Assembly (NCBI RefSeq): GCF_003355515.1
Contig: NZ_CP031367.1
Coordinates: 1,488,001 to 1,552,000, forward strand
DNA length: 64,000 nt
Direction of reading: 5' to 3'
Source of the DNA: Aliarcobacter trophiarum LMG 25534
Lineage (GTDB): Bacteria > Campylobacterota > Campylobacteria > Campylobacterales > Arcobacteraceae
How positions within the stretch are numbered: position 1 is the first letter of the stretch; every line of letters starts with the position of its first letter. This document shows, piece by piece, positions 43,747 through 53,225 of the stretch. Under the pieces are notes generated by a model. It saw only the letters and a program-made list of their open reading frames with translations, was not told the DNA's origin and made no database searches. Position numbers and translations under genes: made by a program.

Positions 43747-45311
43747 TATGCTACTCCAAACCATTTTTTATTATTTTTATCTTTTGCAATCTTTGACATA
43801 ATTGCTTGATAAATACCATGTGTTCCCAGAATAGATGTAAGCATTGAAGTCAAAATTCCAATAGAGATAGTAACTGCAAAACCTTTTATAGCTCCACTTC
43901 CATAAGCATATAAAACAATAGCAACTAAAAAAGTTGTAATATTTCCATCCATAATAGCTCTAATAGCATTTGAGTATCCATCTTCAATTGCCTTATGAAC
44001 ACTAGCTCCTGTTCTTAAAACTTCTCTAATTCTCTCATTTATAATAACATTTGCATCAATTGCCATACCCAATGTAAGAATAATTCCAGCCATCCCAGGA
44101 AGTGTTAAAGTAGCACCAAAAAGAGCAATTACTGCTAAAAGAATAAATACATTTGCAAGTAAAGCGATATTTGCAATAATCCCAGCTCTTCTATAATAAA
44201 ATATCATAAATAAAAAAATCAAAATAGTACCAGAAACTAAAGCTATCATTGAGGCTTTTATACTATCAGCACCCAAAGATGGTCCTACACTTCTTTTTTC
44301 TAGCAAATTCACACTAGCTAATAATGCCCCACTTCTAAGTGCAATAGCAACGTTTCCAGCTTCTTGTACTGTAAATCCACCACTTATTTGTCCACTTCCT
44401 CCACCAATTCTCTCATTTATATTTGGTGCAGAATAAACTTTTCCATCAAGTACAATTGCAAGTCTTTTTCCTACACTCTTAGCCGTAAAATCACCAAAAA
44501 TTCTAGCTCCTGCACTATTTAAAGTAAAGTTAATAATTGGTTGATTTGATTGGCTAAAAGCAACTTGTGCATCAACTATTTGGCTACCATCTAAAATTGG
44601 TATCTCTTTTACAAGATACTTTTTATTACTATCATTTGTATCTTCTAAAATAACATCACCAAAAGCTGTTGCCTCTTTGCTTGTCATTTGATAAACTCTA
44701 TCCATTCTATCTTCATCAACTGCCATAAGCTCTAGTTTTGCAGCCTTAGATATTAAATCTCTTGCTGCTTTTTCATCTTGTGCTGTTTTAATCCCAGGAA
44801 GTTGAACAACTATATCACTATCTCCTTGTCTTATAACAGTTGGCTCACTAAGTCCAAATTGGTCAAGTCTATTTCTAATAGTCTCAACTGCTTGAACTAC
44901 AGAGTACTCTTTTGTTTTTACTATCTCTTCGCTTGAAAGAGAGACTTTATACTCTAAATCCTCTTTAGCTATATCTAAACCTTTTATCTCTTTAAGCATC
45001 TTATCCATTTTAGCAATTTCATCACTATCTAAAATAGAAAAATAAATAGAGTTATCATTTACAGTTAATCCATCTATTAGTAACTCTTCATCATCACTAA
45101 AATATTTAATAGCTGTTGCTATTGATTTTAGTTTTGAAGCCACTGCTTCTTCAGTATTTACACCTAAAAGCATATGAAGTCCACCTTGAAGGTCAAGTCC
45201 TAGATTTACTTTTTTTCCATAATCTGTTTGCATTAAAGAGGGAAATGAGAAAACAACACCAAATATAATACTAATTAGAAAAATTGTGAGTTTAAAATTA
45301 AAAATTTTCAA
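43746..45311 (-). CDS. secD: Protein translocase subunit SecD
   Basis: 521 residues: one N-terminal membrane helix, a large periplasmic P1 region with NLGLDLQGGLHMLLGV and IRNRLDQFGLSEPTV, and five C-terminal membrane helices with GMAIDANVIINERIREVLR. It follows yajC after 57 bases that contain a perfect 12-bp hairpin, and overlaps secF by one base. Confidence 0.97.
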   Translation of the reverse strand: MKIFNFKLTIFLISIIFGVVFSFPSLMQTDYGKKVNLGLDLQGGLHMLLGVNTEEAVASKLKSIATAIKYFSDDEELLIDGLTVNDNSIYFSILDSDEIAKMDKMLKEIKGLDIAKEDLEYKVSLSSEEIVKTKEYSVVQAVETIRNRLDQFGLSEPTVIRQGDSDIVVQLPGIKTAQDEKAARDLISKAAKLELMAVDEDRMDRVYQMTSKEATAFGDVILEDTNDSNKKYLVKEIPILDGSQIVDAQVAFSQSNQPIINFTLNSAGARIFGDFTAKSVGKRLAIVLDGKVYSAPNINERIGGGSGQISGGFTVQEAGNVAIALRSGALLASVNLLEKRSVGPSLGADSIKASMIALVSGTILIFLFMIFYYRRAGIIANIALLANVFILLAVIALFGATLTLPGMAGIILTLGMAIDANVIINERIREVLRTGASVHKAIEDGYSNAIRAIMDGNITTFLVAIVLYAYGSGAIKGFAVTISIGILTSMLTSILGTHGIYQAIMSKIAKDKNNKKWFGVA

Positions 45312-45333
45312 TATAAGTCCTTATCTATAGGGA

Positions 45334-45362
45334 ATTTAAGATATGAAAATCATATCTTAAAT
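45334..45362 (-). promoter_or_regulatory. Perfect 12-bp hairpin between yajC and secD
   Basis: ATTTAAGATATG (45334-45345) and CATATCTTAAAT (45351-45362) pair completely around a 5-base loop. It begins seven bases after the yajC stop and ends 23 bases before the secD start. No T-run follows, so partial termination or mRNA processing that sets YajC above SecDF levels is more likely than full termination. Confidence 0.5.
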
Positions 45363-45368
45363 CATAAA

Positions 45369-45635
45369 TTATTCAGTAATAAGTCTAGCAACGAACTCTT
45401 TAGCAAGTTTCATTTCAGAATTATCACTATTTTTTACTACGAAAAATGTCTCTTCTGCTTTTACTACTTCTACCATTAAGCCACCATTTGTTACAATCTT
45501 ATCACCTTTTTTTAAGTTAGTGATCATCTCTTTATGAGCCTTTGCTTGTTTTTGTTGTGGTCTAATTATTAAAAAATAGAATATTGCAAAAAGTGCAACC
45601 AGAGGTAGTAATGAAGTCAATAAATCGTTTTGCAT
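45369..45635 (-). CDS. yajC: Preprotein translocase accessory subunit YajC
   Basis: 88 residues with one N-terminal membrane helix (about 6-24), the signature FYFLIIRPQQKQAKAH and the cytoplasmic LKKGDKIVTNGGLM motif. It heads the yajC-secD-secF operon. Its start is only 27 bases from the divergent lnt start, so the promoters must overlap. Confidence 0.96.
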   Translation of the reverse strand: MQNDLLTSLLPLVALFAIFYFLIIRPQQKQAKAHKEMITNLKKGDKIVTNGGLMVEVVKAEETFFVVKNSDNSEMKLAKEFVARLITE

Positions 45636-45662
45636 CGAATTTCCTTTTTTGGGAGGTTTAGT

Positions 45663-46895
45663 ATGTTTTTATTAAAAACCCAATATTTTAACAAAAATTT
45701 AATAATAAAAGGCTTGATTACAGCTTGTTTACTTAGCTCTTTTATATATTTATCATATTTGAGTTTCGAAAGTAAACTAATTGATACTATATTTGGACTT
45801 GCTGGAGTATATCTTTTATTGACAATTCCTAGAGTTTCACTTTTTTATACAGGTTTCTTTACAGGACTTTTTTGGTGTTACTGGATGGGTATTAGCTTAC
45901 AATACTATGATATTAGCTATATAGCTCCTTTTTTACTTTTTGGAATTGGTCTTGTTTTTGGAACAATATTTGCTCTTTTTGCAGCTATTGATAAGCTCTC
46001 TTTTAGAATTTTAATGATTTTTGGATTTTTATTTATCTCTCCATTTGGTTTTAACTGGCTAAAGCTGGAACTTATTTTTATAAACTCTTACATAAGTACA
46101 ACAAAACTCTCATTTTTCCTAATTCTTCTATCATTTTATCTACTAATTAAACTAAAAAGAGCAAAAATTATAGCTATTTTACCGCTTCTTTTTACTATAC
46201 ATAGTGAAAATGGTGAATTCATAGATACTCCAAAAGCAAAAATTTATATGCCACAAATGTATATAGAACAATCTTTAAAATGGAATAAAGATTACTTAAA
46301 TACCCTAAATAATGAGAATTTTAAACAAATCTTTGATGCAATAGATAAAGGTTACACTTTAGTTGTTTTGCCAGAAACAGCATTTTCAGTTGCACTAAAT
46401 AAATACCCTAGCTTAAACAATATGCTTTTAGAGTTATCAAATGAGATAGATATTGTAACAGGAGCATTATATGTAGAAGATAATCAAATTTTTAATGCTT
46501 CATACTTTTATAGTAAAAATAGTGTTCAAGTTGCAAAGAAAGTTGTTCTTGTACCATTTGGAGAAGAGATACCCCTTCCTAAATTTTTTGTTGATTTAAT
46601 AAATAATACTTTTTATAATGGTGCTAGTGACTACTCAAAGGCTACAACTCCTACTGATTTTATAATTAAAGGAGAAAAATATAGAAATGCAATATGCTAT
46701 GAAGGGACTACTGATAAAATATTTGAAGAGTTAAATGACACAAAATATATGATTATGATTTCAAACAATGCTTGGTTTACTCCATCTATAGAGCCAACCC
46801 TACAGCATCTTCTTTTAAAATATTACTCCAAAAAATATGGAGTTACTATTTTTCATGTAGCAAATGGAAGCAAAAATAGAATATATAGACCTTAA
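45663..46895 (+). CDS. lnt: Apolipoprotein N-acyltransferase
   Basis: Adds the third acyl chain to lipoproteins in the inner membrane. Reading from MFLLKTQYFNKNL gives 410 residues and is supported by GGGAGG upstream; the frame continues 11 codons into yajC on the other strand and is not used. Several N-terminal membrane helices precede a nitrilase domain with catalytic Glu in VVLPETAF, the VPFGEEIPLP loop and Cys in NAICYEG. It is shorter than E. coli Lnt (512), as in Campylobacter, where it is likewise next to yajC. Confidence 0.9.
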   Translation: MFLLKTQYFNKNLIIKGLITACLLSSFIYLSYLSFESKLIDTIFGLAGVYLLLTIPRVSLFYTGFFTGLFWCYWMGISLQYYDISYIAPFLLFGIGLVFGTIFALFAAIDKLSFRILMIFGFLFISPFGFNWLKLELIFINSYISTTKLSFFLILLSFYLLIKLKRAKIIAILPLLFTIHSENGEFIDTPKAKIYMPQMYIEQSLKWNKDYLNTLNNENFKQIFDAIDKGYTLVVLPETAFSVALNKYPSLNNMLLELSNEIDIVTGALYVEDNQIFNASYFYSKNSVQVAKKVVLVPFGEEIPLPKFFVDLINNTFYNGASDYSKATTPTDFIIKGEKYRNAICYEGTTDKIFEELNDTKYMIMISNNAWFTPSIEPTLQHLLLKYYSKKYGVTIFHVANGSKNRIYRP

Positions 46896-46910
46896 ATGAT
46901 GATAATCAAA

Positions 46911-48161
46911 CTATTTTACAAAATTCTTCAAAATAGAGGATTTTATCTCCTCTTTTGAAATATTTTCTCTTATTTGTAAATCAAGTGCAAAATTTAACAT
47001 ATTTCTAAAATCACAACTTGGAGAAAAACCTAACTCTAGTAAATCAACCCCCATAATATGCGGTTTTAGTGCCCTATTTAAAATATCAAACTCTTCACAT
47101 TTTTTTATAATACTAGATAGATTCTTATTCTTAAATGCAAGCTCAATCAAAATCAAATCTTCCAAAACTACTCTTAAAGATTGTTTTTTTAAACTTATAT
47201 AATCATCTTCCAAACTCTCTTTAAGTAAAGAGTTTATTGAGCTTAAAAATTTTTTATCACAACTTATTTTTGATAAAAACTCCAAAACTTCATCCTCTTT
47301 TTCACCTCTTAACAATATAGTAAAAAATAAAACTAATGCTCTTTTTTCTTCAAACTCTCTATTTTCTAAGATCTTTGATAATCTATTTATAGCCCTATAT
47401 TTTCCAAAAAAAGAGATTTTAAATATTTTAAGCTCATCTAAAAGCTTAAGCCCAATACTGGGTTTTTTTGATTTCAAAAATAGTTTTTTTAACTCTTCAA
47501 AAACTCTCTCCCTTGATAAATTATCAAGTTCATCACTTTTCACAATATCTTTTAAAAGATGTTTTGTCTTTTTTGTTATTTTAAAATTAAATCTTGAAGC
47601 AAAACCAATTGCTCTAAAAACTCGTAAACTATCCTCTACAAAACTCTTTTTATCTATATATCTTATTTTTCTTTTTTTTAAATCTTTTAAACCTAAGAAA
47701 GGGTCTATAAAACTATTTTTAAAGTAGTCATAATATATAGCATTTATAGTAAAGTCACGCCTCTTTGCAGCTTTTTTTATACTTAAATCTGAAAAAAGCT
47801 TTACTTCAAAACTTTTATGTGTTTTACCTACTTTTTTCTCTACTCTAGGTATAGAAAAATCACACTCTATACCATTTTCTTCTATTTTTAAAACACCAAA
47901 AGTTTTTCCAACTTCAATAACTTTTGTATGTTTTTCTAAAATAGTTCTTAACTCTTCCAAACTATTTAAACCAAAAACTTCAATATCAAAATCTTTAATC
48001 TCTTTGTTCAAAAGAAAATCTCTCACACAACCACCTACAAAATAAGGCTTATATGAACTATTTTTTAAATCTTCTAAAATACCAATTAAAAAATTTGGTA
48101 TATTAAATGTTTGTTTGTAAAGAGATATTTTTTGGATAAGCAATAATAATTCCAACTTCAT
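46911..48161 (-). CDS. cca: CCA tRNA nucleotidyltransferase / poly(A) polymerase family protein
   Basis: Class II nucleotidyltransferase, 416 residues. The head domain carries YFVGGCVRDFLL and the metal-binding DFDIEVFG, followed by RRDFTINAIYYD and the neck motif EDSLRVFRAIGFASRFNF. The role is CCA addition or repair; a poly(A) polymerase cannot be excluded by eye. The tRNAs in this window already encode CCA, so repair is its main use for them. The only ATG (48161) lies 59 bases inside mscS, so the genes overlap heavily. It is convergent with lnt, 15 bases apart. Confidence 0.88.
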   Translation of the reverse strand: MKLELLLLIQKISLYKQTFNIPNFLIGILEDLKNSSYKPYFVGGCVRDFLLNKEIKDFDIEVFGLNSLEELRTILEKHTKVIEVGKTFGVLKIEENGIECDFSIPRVEKKVGKTHKSFEVKLFSDLSIKKAAKRRDFTINAIYYDYFKNSFIDPFLGLKDLKKRKIRYIDKKSFVEDSLRVFRAIGFASRFNFKITKKTKHLLKDIVKSDELDNLSRERVFEELKKLFLKSKKPSIGLKLLDELKIFKISFFGKYRAINRLSKILENREFEEKRALVLFFTILLRGEKEDEVLEFLSKISCDKKFLSSINSLLKESLEDDYISLKKQSLRVVLEDLILIELAFKNKNLSSIIKKCEEFDILNRALKPHIMGVDLLELGFSPSCDFRNMLNFALDLQIRENISKEEIKSSILKNFVK

Positions 48162-48969
48162 CAAATTTTGTTTTAATCTCTTCTAGAAGTTCGCTTCTTA
48201 AAGAACCAAAATCAGAAGATTTTGCCCAAACACTAACACTTATTTTTATACTATCAAGTGCCAAATCAGATACAGAAATACCAACTCCTTTATCTTTTAA
48301 AACTTTTGAATTTGACTCTATAATATTTGCTAAAACTTCTTTTACCTGTTTTATACTATTTTCATACGAAATAGCAACAACAATATCAACCCTTCTTGTA
48401 TCATTTGCATTTACATTTGTGATGCTTCCACTTGTAATTTTTGAATTTGGTACAATTATTTTTTGATTGTCAGCAGTTAAAAATATAGTATTAAATATAG
48501 TTACTTCTGTAACAGTTCCACTAACTCCACCAGCAAGTACACTATCTCCAGCTTTAAATGGTTTAAATAGAACTATCATAACACCTGAAGCAAAATTCCC
48601 CAAAGAGTCTTTTAGTGCCAAACCAACAGCCAAACCAGCAGCTCCCAAAATAGCTAAAAATGAAGTAGTTTCAACTCCCAACTTATTTAAAGCGGCAATA
48701 ATTACAACAGTTAATAATGCGTAATAAACAATATTTTCCAAAAACTTAACCAAAGTCTCATCAACACCGCCAACTTTTCTCAAAGCTCTTCCTAAAAGCT
48801 TTACTAAACTTTTTGAAATCCATTTCCCAATAAAAAATATTAGAACTGCAACAACAAATGATATAGAATAACTTATAAGTAACTCCATAACATTATCAGG
48901 AATAAAAGATTTAAAATCTCTTGTTAATTGTTCTACATTTTGTTCAACAATATTTTCTTCAATACTCAT
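48103..48969 (-). CDS. mscS: Small-conductance mechanosensitive channel (MscS family)
   Basis: 288 residues. Three membrane helices precede the pore helix AAGLAVGLALKDSLGNFASG, followed by the beta domain with FKAGDSVLAGGVSGTVTEVT and NSKITSGSITN and an alpha/beta C-terminus. It opens on membrane stretch to release solutes after osmotic downshock. Size matches E. coli MscS (286). It follows proS by ten bases and overlaps the 5' end of cca. Confidence 0.95.
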   Translation of the reverse strand: MSIEENIVEQNVEQLTRDFKSFIPDNVMELLISYSISFVVAVLIFFIGKWISKSLVKLLGRALRKVGGVDETLVKFLENIVYYALLTVVIIAALNKLGVETTSFLAILGAAGLAVGLALKDSLGNFASGVMIVLFKPFKAGDSVLAGGVSGTVTEVTIFNTIFLTADNQKIIVPNSKITSGSITNVNANDTRRVDIVVAISYENSIKQVKEVLANIIESNSKVLKDKGVGISVSDLALDSIKISVSVWAKSSDFGSLRSELLEEIKTKFDEVGIIIAYPKNISLQTNI

Positions 48970-48979
48970 AAAAACCCCT

Positions 48980-50683
48980 TTATTTAATTAAATTAAAAAT
49001 TTCAGAAACAACATCCTCTACTTTTACTTCTGTTTTTAGAAGAGTTTTTCTATCTACTATTTCAACTATTCCATCTAATAGTTTTTTCCCAATAATAATA
49101 GCATAAGGGAAACCTAAAAGCTCAAAATCTCCAATTTTAAACCCAAATCTAGCATTTACTCTATCATCTAAAATAGCATCTATATTTGAAGATTTTAATT
49201 CATTATATATTTTCTCACCAAACTTTGCCTCTTCCTCATTTTTTGAGTTTGAAACAATAATATCAACCATAAAAGGAGTTGTATTTTTTGTCCAAATACA
49301 CCCTTTTTCATCATGATTTTGTTCAATAACAGCAGCAACAAGTCTTGAAACTCCAATGCCATAGCAACCCATGATAAAAGGTTTAGCTTTTCCATTTTCA
49401 TCTAAAAATGTAGCATTCATAGCTTTTGAATATTTATCACCTAATTGAAAAATATGTCCAGCTTCAATTCCTTTTGTATAAGATAGTTTCCCACCACAAC
49501 AAGAGCAAATATCACCCTCTTTTACAGCAATTAAATCAAAATATTTGATATTTTCTAAAGTTTTTAAATCAACATTTACTAAATGAAAATTCTCCTCATT
49601 TGCTCCACAAACTAATCCTTTTGAGTTTTCTAGTTCACTATCAACAACTACTAAAATATCTTTTGGTAAATCTTTTATTCCACAATATCCAGCAACTAAT
49701 CCTGCACTTTTTATCTCATCTTCATTTGCATCAATAATCTCTAAAGCACCTATAGAGTTTAAAGCCTTTGTCTCTTCAAGTTCGTCACTTCCTCTTACAA
49801 AAAATAGTACAACTTTAGAAGAATTCTCAAAAATTGCTTTTTTTATAACTGCTTTTATTGTTTGTTCTTTTTCTATATGTAAGAAACTTGCAACTTCTTC
49901 TATTGTTTTACAATTTGGAGTTTCAACTTTTTTCAACTCAAGAGATTCAAAATTATAAAGCTTTTTTTCTCTTTTTGCAGCCTCAATGTTTGCAGCATAA
50001 TCGCATTTATTACAAACTACAATAGTATCTTCTCCACTATTTGCTAAAACATGAAACTCTTTACTCCCACTTCCACCAATAGCACCACTATCAGCTTCAA
50101 CAACTCTAAAATCAAGCCCTAGTTTTGTATATATTTTTTTATAAGTTTCTTCCATAAGATTAAACTCTCTTACTAAATCCTCTTGACTAGAGTGGAAAGA
50201 GTAGCCATCTTTCATTAAAAACTCTCTTCCTCTCATAAGTCCAAATCTAGGTCTTGCTTCATCTCTAAATTTTGTATTTATTTGATATAAATGAAGCGGT
50301 AAATCTTTATAAGATGTAACTCTATTTTTTACCATATTTACAACAGCTTCTTCATTTGTAGGACTTAATACAAACTCACCATTTTTTCTATCTTTAAATC
50401 TTAAAAGCTCATTTCCCATAGTTGAAGCTCTTCCAGACTCTTGCCAAAGACTCAAAGGAGTAACAAAACCAAATTGAACCTCATTTGCAAGAGTTTCATC
50501 CATCTCTTTTTTTACAATAGCTCTAATTTTGTCTAAAACAATTTTGCCTAAAGGCATAAAATCATAAATTCCAGCTCCAGTTTGAGAAATAAATCCACCA
50601 CGAACTAAAAACTGATGAGATGGTAAAGTGGCATCACTTGGTGTCTCTTTTGTTGTTGGAATAAAAAGCTTACTAAATTTCAT
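48980..50683 (-). CDS. proS: Proline--tRNA ligase
   Basis: Class II synthetase of the bacterial type, 567 residues. Motif 2 region [21 protein letters not shown] is followed by the YbaK-like insertion editing domain (about residues 230-390, including TIKAVIKKA and [13 protein letters not shown]), motif 3 [17 protein letters not shown] and a C-terminal anticodon-binding domain. It is downstream of hemA, as in Helicobacter pylori. Confidence 0.97.
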   Translation of the reverse strand: MKFSKLFIPTTKETPSDATLPSHQFLVRGGFISQTGAGIYDFMPLGKIVLDKIRAIVKKEMDETLANEVQFGFVTPLSLWQESGRASTMGNELLRFKDRKNGEFVLSPTNEEAVVNMVKNRVTSYKDLPLHLYQINTKFRDEARPRFGLMRGREFLMKDGYSFHSSQEDLVREFNLMEETYKKIYTKLGLDFRVVEADSGAIGGSGSKEFHVLANSGEDTIVVCNKCDYAANIEAAKREKKLYNFESLELKKVETPNCKTIEEVASFLHIEKEQTIKAVIKKAIFENSSKVVLFFVRGSDELEETKALNSIGALEIIDANEDEIKSAGLVAGYCGIKDLPKDILVVVDSELENSKGLVCGANEENFHLVNVDLKTLENIKYFDLIAVKEGDICSCCGGKLSYTKGIEAGHIFQLGDKYSKAMNATFLDENGKAKPFIMGCYGIGVSRLVAAVIEQNHDEKGCIWTKNTTPFMVDIIVSNSKNEEEAKFGEKIYNELKSSNIDAILDDRVNARFGFKIGDFELLGFPYAIIIGKKLLDGIVEIVDRKTLLKTEVKVEDVVSEIFNLIK

Positions 50684-50731
50684 ATATTTTTCCTATATTT
50701 TAAAATATTTTTTTGAATTCTCTAAATTTTG

Positions 50732-52021
50732 CTAATTTTTTGACAGATGTTCACACTTAAAGTTTGTATCACTATTATGCTTTGTAAACATACTTTGAAC
50801 AGAGCTCACAACCAAATCACACTCCATATTTCTTGAAATAGTTTTAAGTTGTTTTGATGGATTATGAAGATATTCACTAATTATTGTTTGACAAAGCTTT
50901 TTTATATTCTCTTCATGCTCTTTTGGTACAAAACCTTTTTTTATAGCATTTTGAAGTTTTTTCTCTATTATGCTATCACCTTTTAAGTACAAATTTTTGA
51001 TAATTGGTTCAATATCAAGACTTTTTAACCAATCAAAAAACTCTAAAGTAGCACGACCAACAATAGTATAAGCCTCTTTTGCTTGAGCAGATCTTTGTGT
51101 CATATTTGAGTTTACAATCTCTTGTAAATCATCTACTGAATAGATATCTAAATCAAACATTGCTATATTTTCATCAATATCTCTAGGAACTGCAATATCA
51201 AACCAATATCTATTTATACTTGAACTAGGAGTATTCTCCTGAGTGATTATTGGATATGGTGCAGATGTTGCAGTTATCATTACAGGCATAATTTCAAGTA
51301 ACTCTTCAAGTTTAGCGTAAGGCTCTACTTCTATCTCTTTTTCGAAACTATTTGCAAGATTTTGAGCCTTTTTTATATCACGGCTTATAATAGTAACTTC
51401 AAATTCAGCATTAAGAAGATGTTTAACAGCAAGTTCACTCATAGCTCCAGCCCCAATTACCAAAGCTTTAACCCCTTTACTATTAACTACAAGCTCTTTT
51501 GCTTTTGCAACAGCCGTACTAGCAACTGAAACAGAACCAGTTCCTAAACTTGTAGCAGTTCGTACTTGTGCAGCACACTTAAAAGCATAGTGCATAACTT
51601 TGCTAATAGCCTCTCCACAAAAACCAAAACTTTGAGAAAATCTAAAGGCATCTTTTAATTGTCCAACAATTTGTGTCTCACCAATAACTAAACTATCTAA
51701 AGCTGAAGCCACAGAAAAAAGATGATGCACAGCAACATCTCCATCATAAATATCAGCTCTATCATATAAAAAATTAAAATCTAAAGATGAATAACTAGAC
51801 AAATTTTCAATAATATTTTTACTACTTTGTTTTATATTTGAGCTTTTTGAAATAATCTCAACTCTATTACAAGTTGAAAGCAATACCAACTCAACTGTAT
51901 CTCTATCTTCCAAAAGTTTTCTTATAAATCTTGCTTTCTCTTCTTCACTATTAAAAGCCAATTTTTCTCTCTGTTTTATATCCAAATTTTTATGCGAAAA
52001 ACTAATTACCAAATAACTCAT
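50732..52021 (-). CDS. hemA: Glutamyl-tRNA reductase
   Basis: First committed enzyme of the C5 haem pathway; reduces Glu-tRNA to glutamate-1-semialdehyde. 429 residues. Catalytic Cys51 is in LLSTCNRVE, HHLFSVASALDSLVIGETQI is conserved, the NADPH fold has VIGAGAMSELA, and a dimerisation helix closes the protein. It starts one base after the prenyl synthase stop, between ispB and proS. Confidence 0.97.
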   Translation of the reverse strand: MSYLVISFSHKNLDIKQREKLAFNSEEEKARFIRKLLEDRDTVELVLLSTCNRVEIISKSSNIKQSSKNIIENLSSYSSLDFNFLYDRADIYDGDVAVHHLFSVASALDSLVIGETQIVGQLKDAFRFSQSFGFCGEAISKVMHYAFKCAAQVRTATSLGTGSVSVASTAVAKAKELVVNSKGVKALVIGAGAMSELAVKHLLNAEFEVTIISRDIKKAQNLANSFEKEIEVEPYAKLEELLEIMPVMITATSAPYPIITQENTPSSSINRYWFDIAVPRDIDENIAMFDLDIYSVDDLQEIVNSNMTQRSAQAKEAYTIVGRATLEFFDWLKSLDIEPIIKNLYLKGDSIIEKKLQNAIKKGFVPKEHEENIKKLCQTIISEYLHNPSKQLKTISRNMECDLVVSSVQSMFTKHNSDTNFKCEHLSKN

Positions 52022-52022
52022 A

Positions 52023-52922
52023 TTAAAAATCTCTTTCTATCATAGCTTTCATAATCTTTATCAAATCTTCACTATTTTTTTCATCTTTTATAGAGTTTAT
52101 AGCTAAAAGCCCTATATTTTTTGCCTCTTTTATAGCATCTTCTAGAGCTTTTGTCTCTTTTAGTTGAACTTTTAACCAATCTAGCTCATCTTTGTTTAGC
52201 TCTTTTTTATATAAACTCTTCAAATACTCATTATCTTCAACTCTATCATATAAATAAAGATATGGAATAGTAACTTTTCCCTCTACAAAATCATGCATTG
52301 ATGGTTTTCCAAGAGTCTCTTCATCTTGTGTAATGTCCAAAATATCATCAACCATCTGAAAAGCAAGTCCTAAATTTTTTCCATATACTGCATATTTTTT
52401 ATCATCAAGCCCTACCAAAATAGCAGCAGCTTTAGCACTAGCTTCTATTAAAGATGCCGTTTTTTTATAAATCATATCTAAATATAGCTCATAAGAGGAG
52501 TTAAAAGATACTGTCAAATCGACATCCATCATCTCTCCAATACTAAGTTTTGTAACTGCATTTGATATATGATAGGCAACTCTTTTATCCATTTGAGATA
52601 ACTCTGTAAATGCTCTTGAATATAGTATATCACCAAACATAATAGATGTTTTATTGTCATATAGTGCATTTATAGATGGTTTTCCTCTTCTAGTACTTGC
52701 TTCATCTATCACATCATCATGAAGTAATGAAGCTGCATGAATCATCTCAACAACTGCACAAAGTTTAATACTCTCTTCACTTACACCTGCAATTTTAAGT
52801 ATCAATTTACTTCTTAGCATCTTTCCACTTGATAGCTCTTTTAAAAGTATATTTACTTTTGGATAGTCACAAACTCTAATAAACTCTTCTATTTTACTCT
52901 TAACTTCTTCCAAAACTTCCAC
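52023..52922 (-). CDS. ispB: Long-chain polyprenyl (octaprenyl type) diphosphate synthase
   Basis: 299 residues. The first Asp-rich motif is LLHDDVIDEASTRRG and the second is FQMVDDILD. A small Ala five residues before the first DDxxD, and two rather than four residues between the Asp pairs, fit a long-chain synthase (quinone side chain) rather than farnesyl synthase. It is placed next to hemA as in H. pylori. Exact chain length cannot be read. Confidence 0.88.
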   Translation of the reverse strand: MEVLEEVKSKIEEFIRVCDYPKVNILLKELSSGKMLRSKLILKIAGVSEESIKLCAVVEMIHAASLLHDDVIDEASTRRGKPSINALYDNKTSIMFGDILYSRAFTELSQMDKRVAYHISNAVTKLSIGEMMDVDLTVSFNSSYELYLDMIYKKTASLIEASAKAAAILVGLDDKKYAVYGKNLGLAFQMVDDILDITQDEETLGKPSMHDFVEGKVTIPYLYLYDRVEDNEYLKSLYKKELNKDELDWLKVQLKETKALEDAIKEAKNIGLLAINSIKDEKNSEDLIKIMKAMIERDF

Positions 52923-53225
52923 TTAACTATCCAGCCTACTAATAATCTCTCCAGAAATTTCCATATAAAGCCCCTTTTTCATCGAGTTTACCTCTTCTTG
53001 ATTTTTATCTTTAAACTCTTCTAGTTGTGAGTTTATATCAAAATTTTCATCTTTTCCTTGACTAACAATAAGCTCCAAGATGGCAAGTTTTTCAAAAACT
53101 TTATCTATCTCTTCTTCTACTAAATCTCTATGAGTTTGCTCTACAATATCAAAAAACTTTGATTTTGGACTTCCAAAAAATATATCATCATCATCTTCTG
53201 TAAACCAATCTTTATACTTACTCAT
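52923..53225 (-). CDS. DUF2018 family protein (HP0242-like)
   Basis: A 100-residue, acidic, helical protein: DDDDIFFGSPKSKFFDIVE, then helices EEEIDKVFEKLAILELIV and MKKGLYMEISGEIISRL. This is the pattern of the Campylobacterota-specific DUF2018 family, whose H. pylori member HP0242 is known for an intertwined knotted dimer. The locus also matches H. pylori (proS-hemA-isp-HP0242 region). Function unknown. Its start overlaps the hisD stop by one base, and it ends one base before ispB. Confidence 0.8.
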   Translation of the reverse strand: MSKYKDWFTEDDDDIFFGSPKSKFFDIVEQTHRDLVEEEIDKVFEKLAILELIVSQGKDENFDINSQLEEFKDKNQEEVNSMKKGLYMEISGEIISRLDS

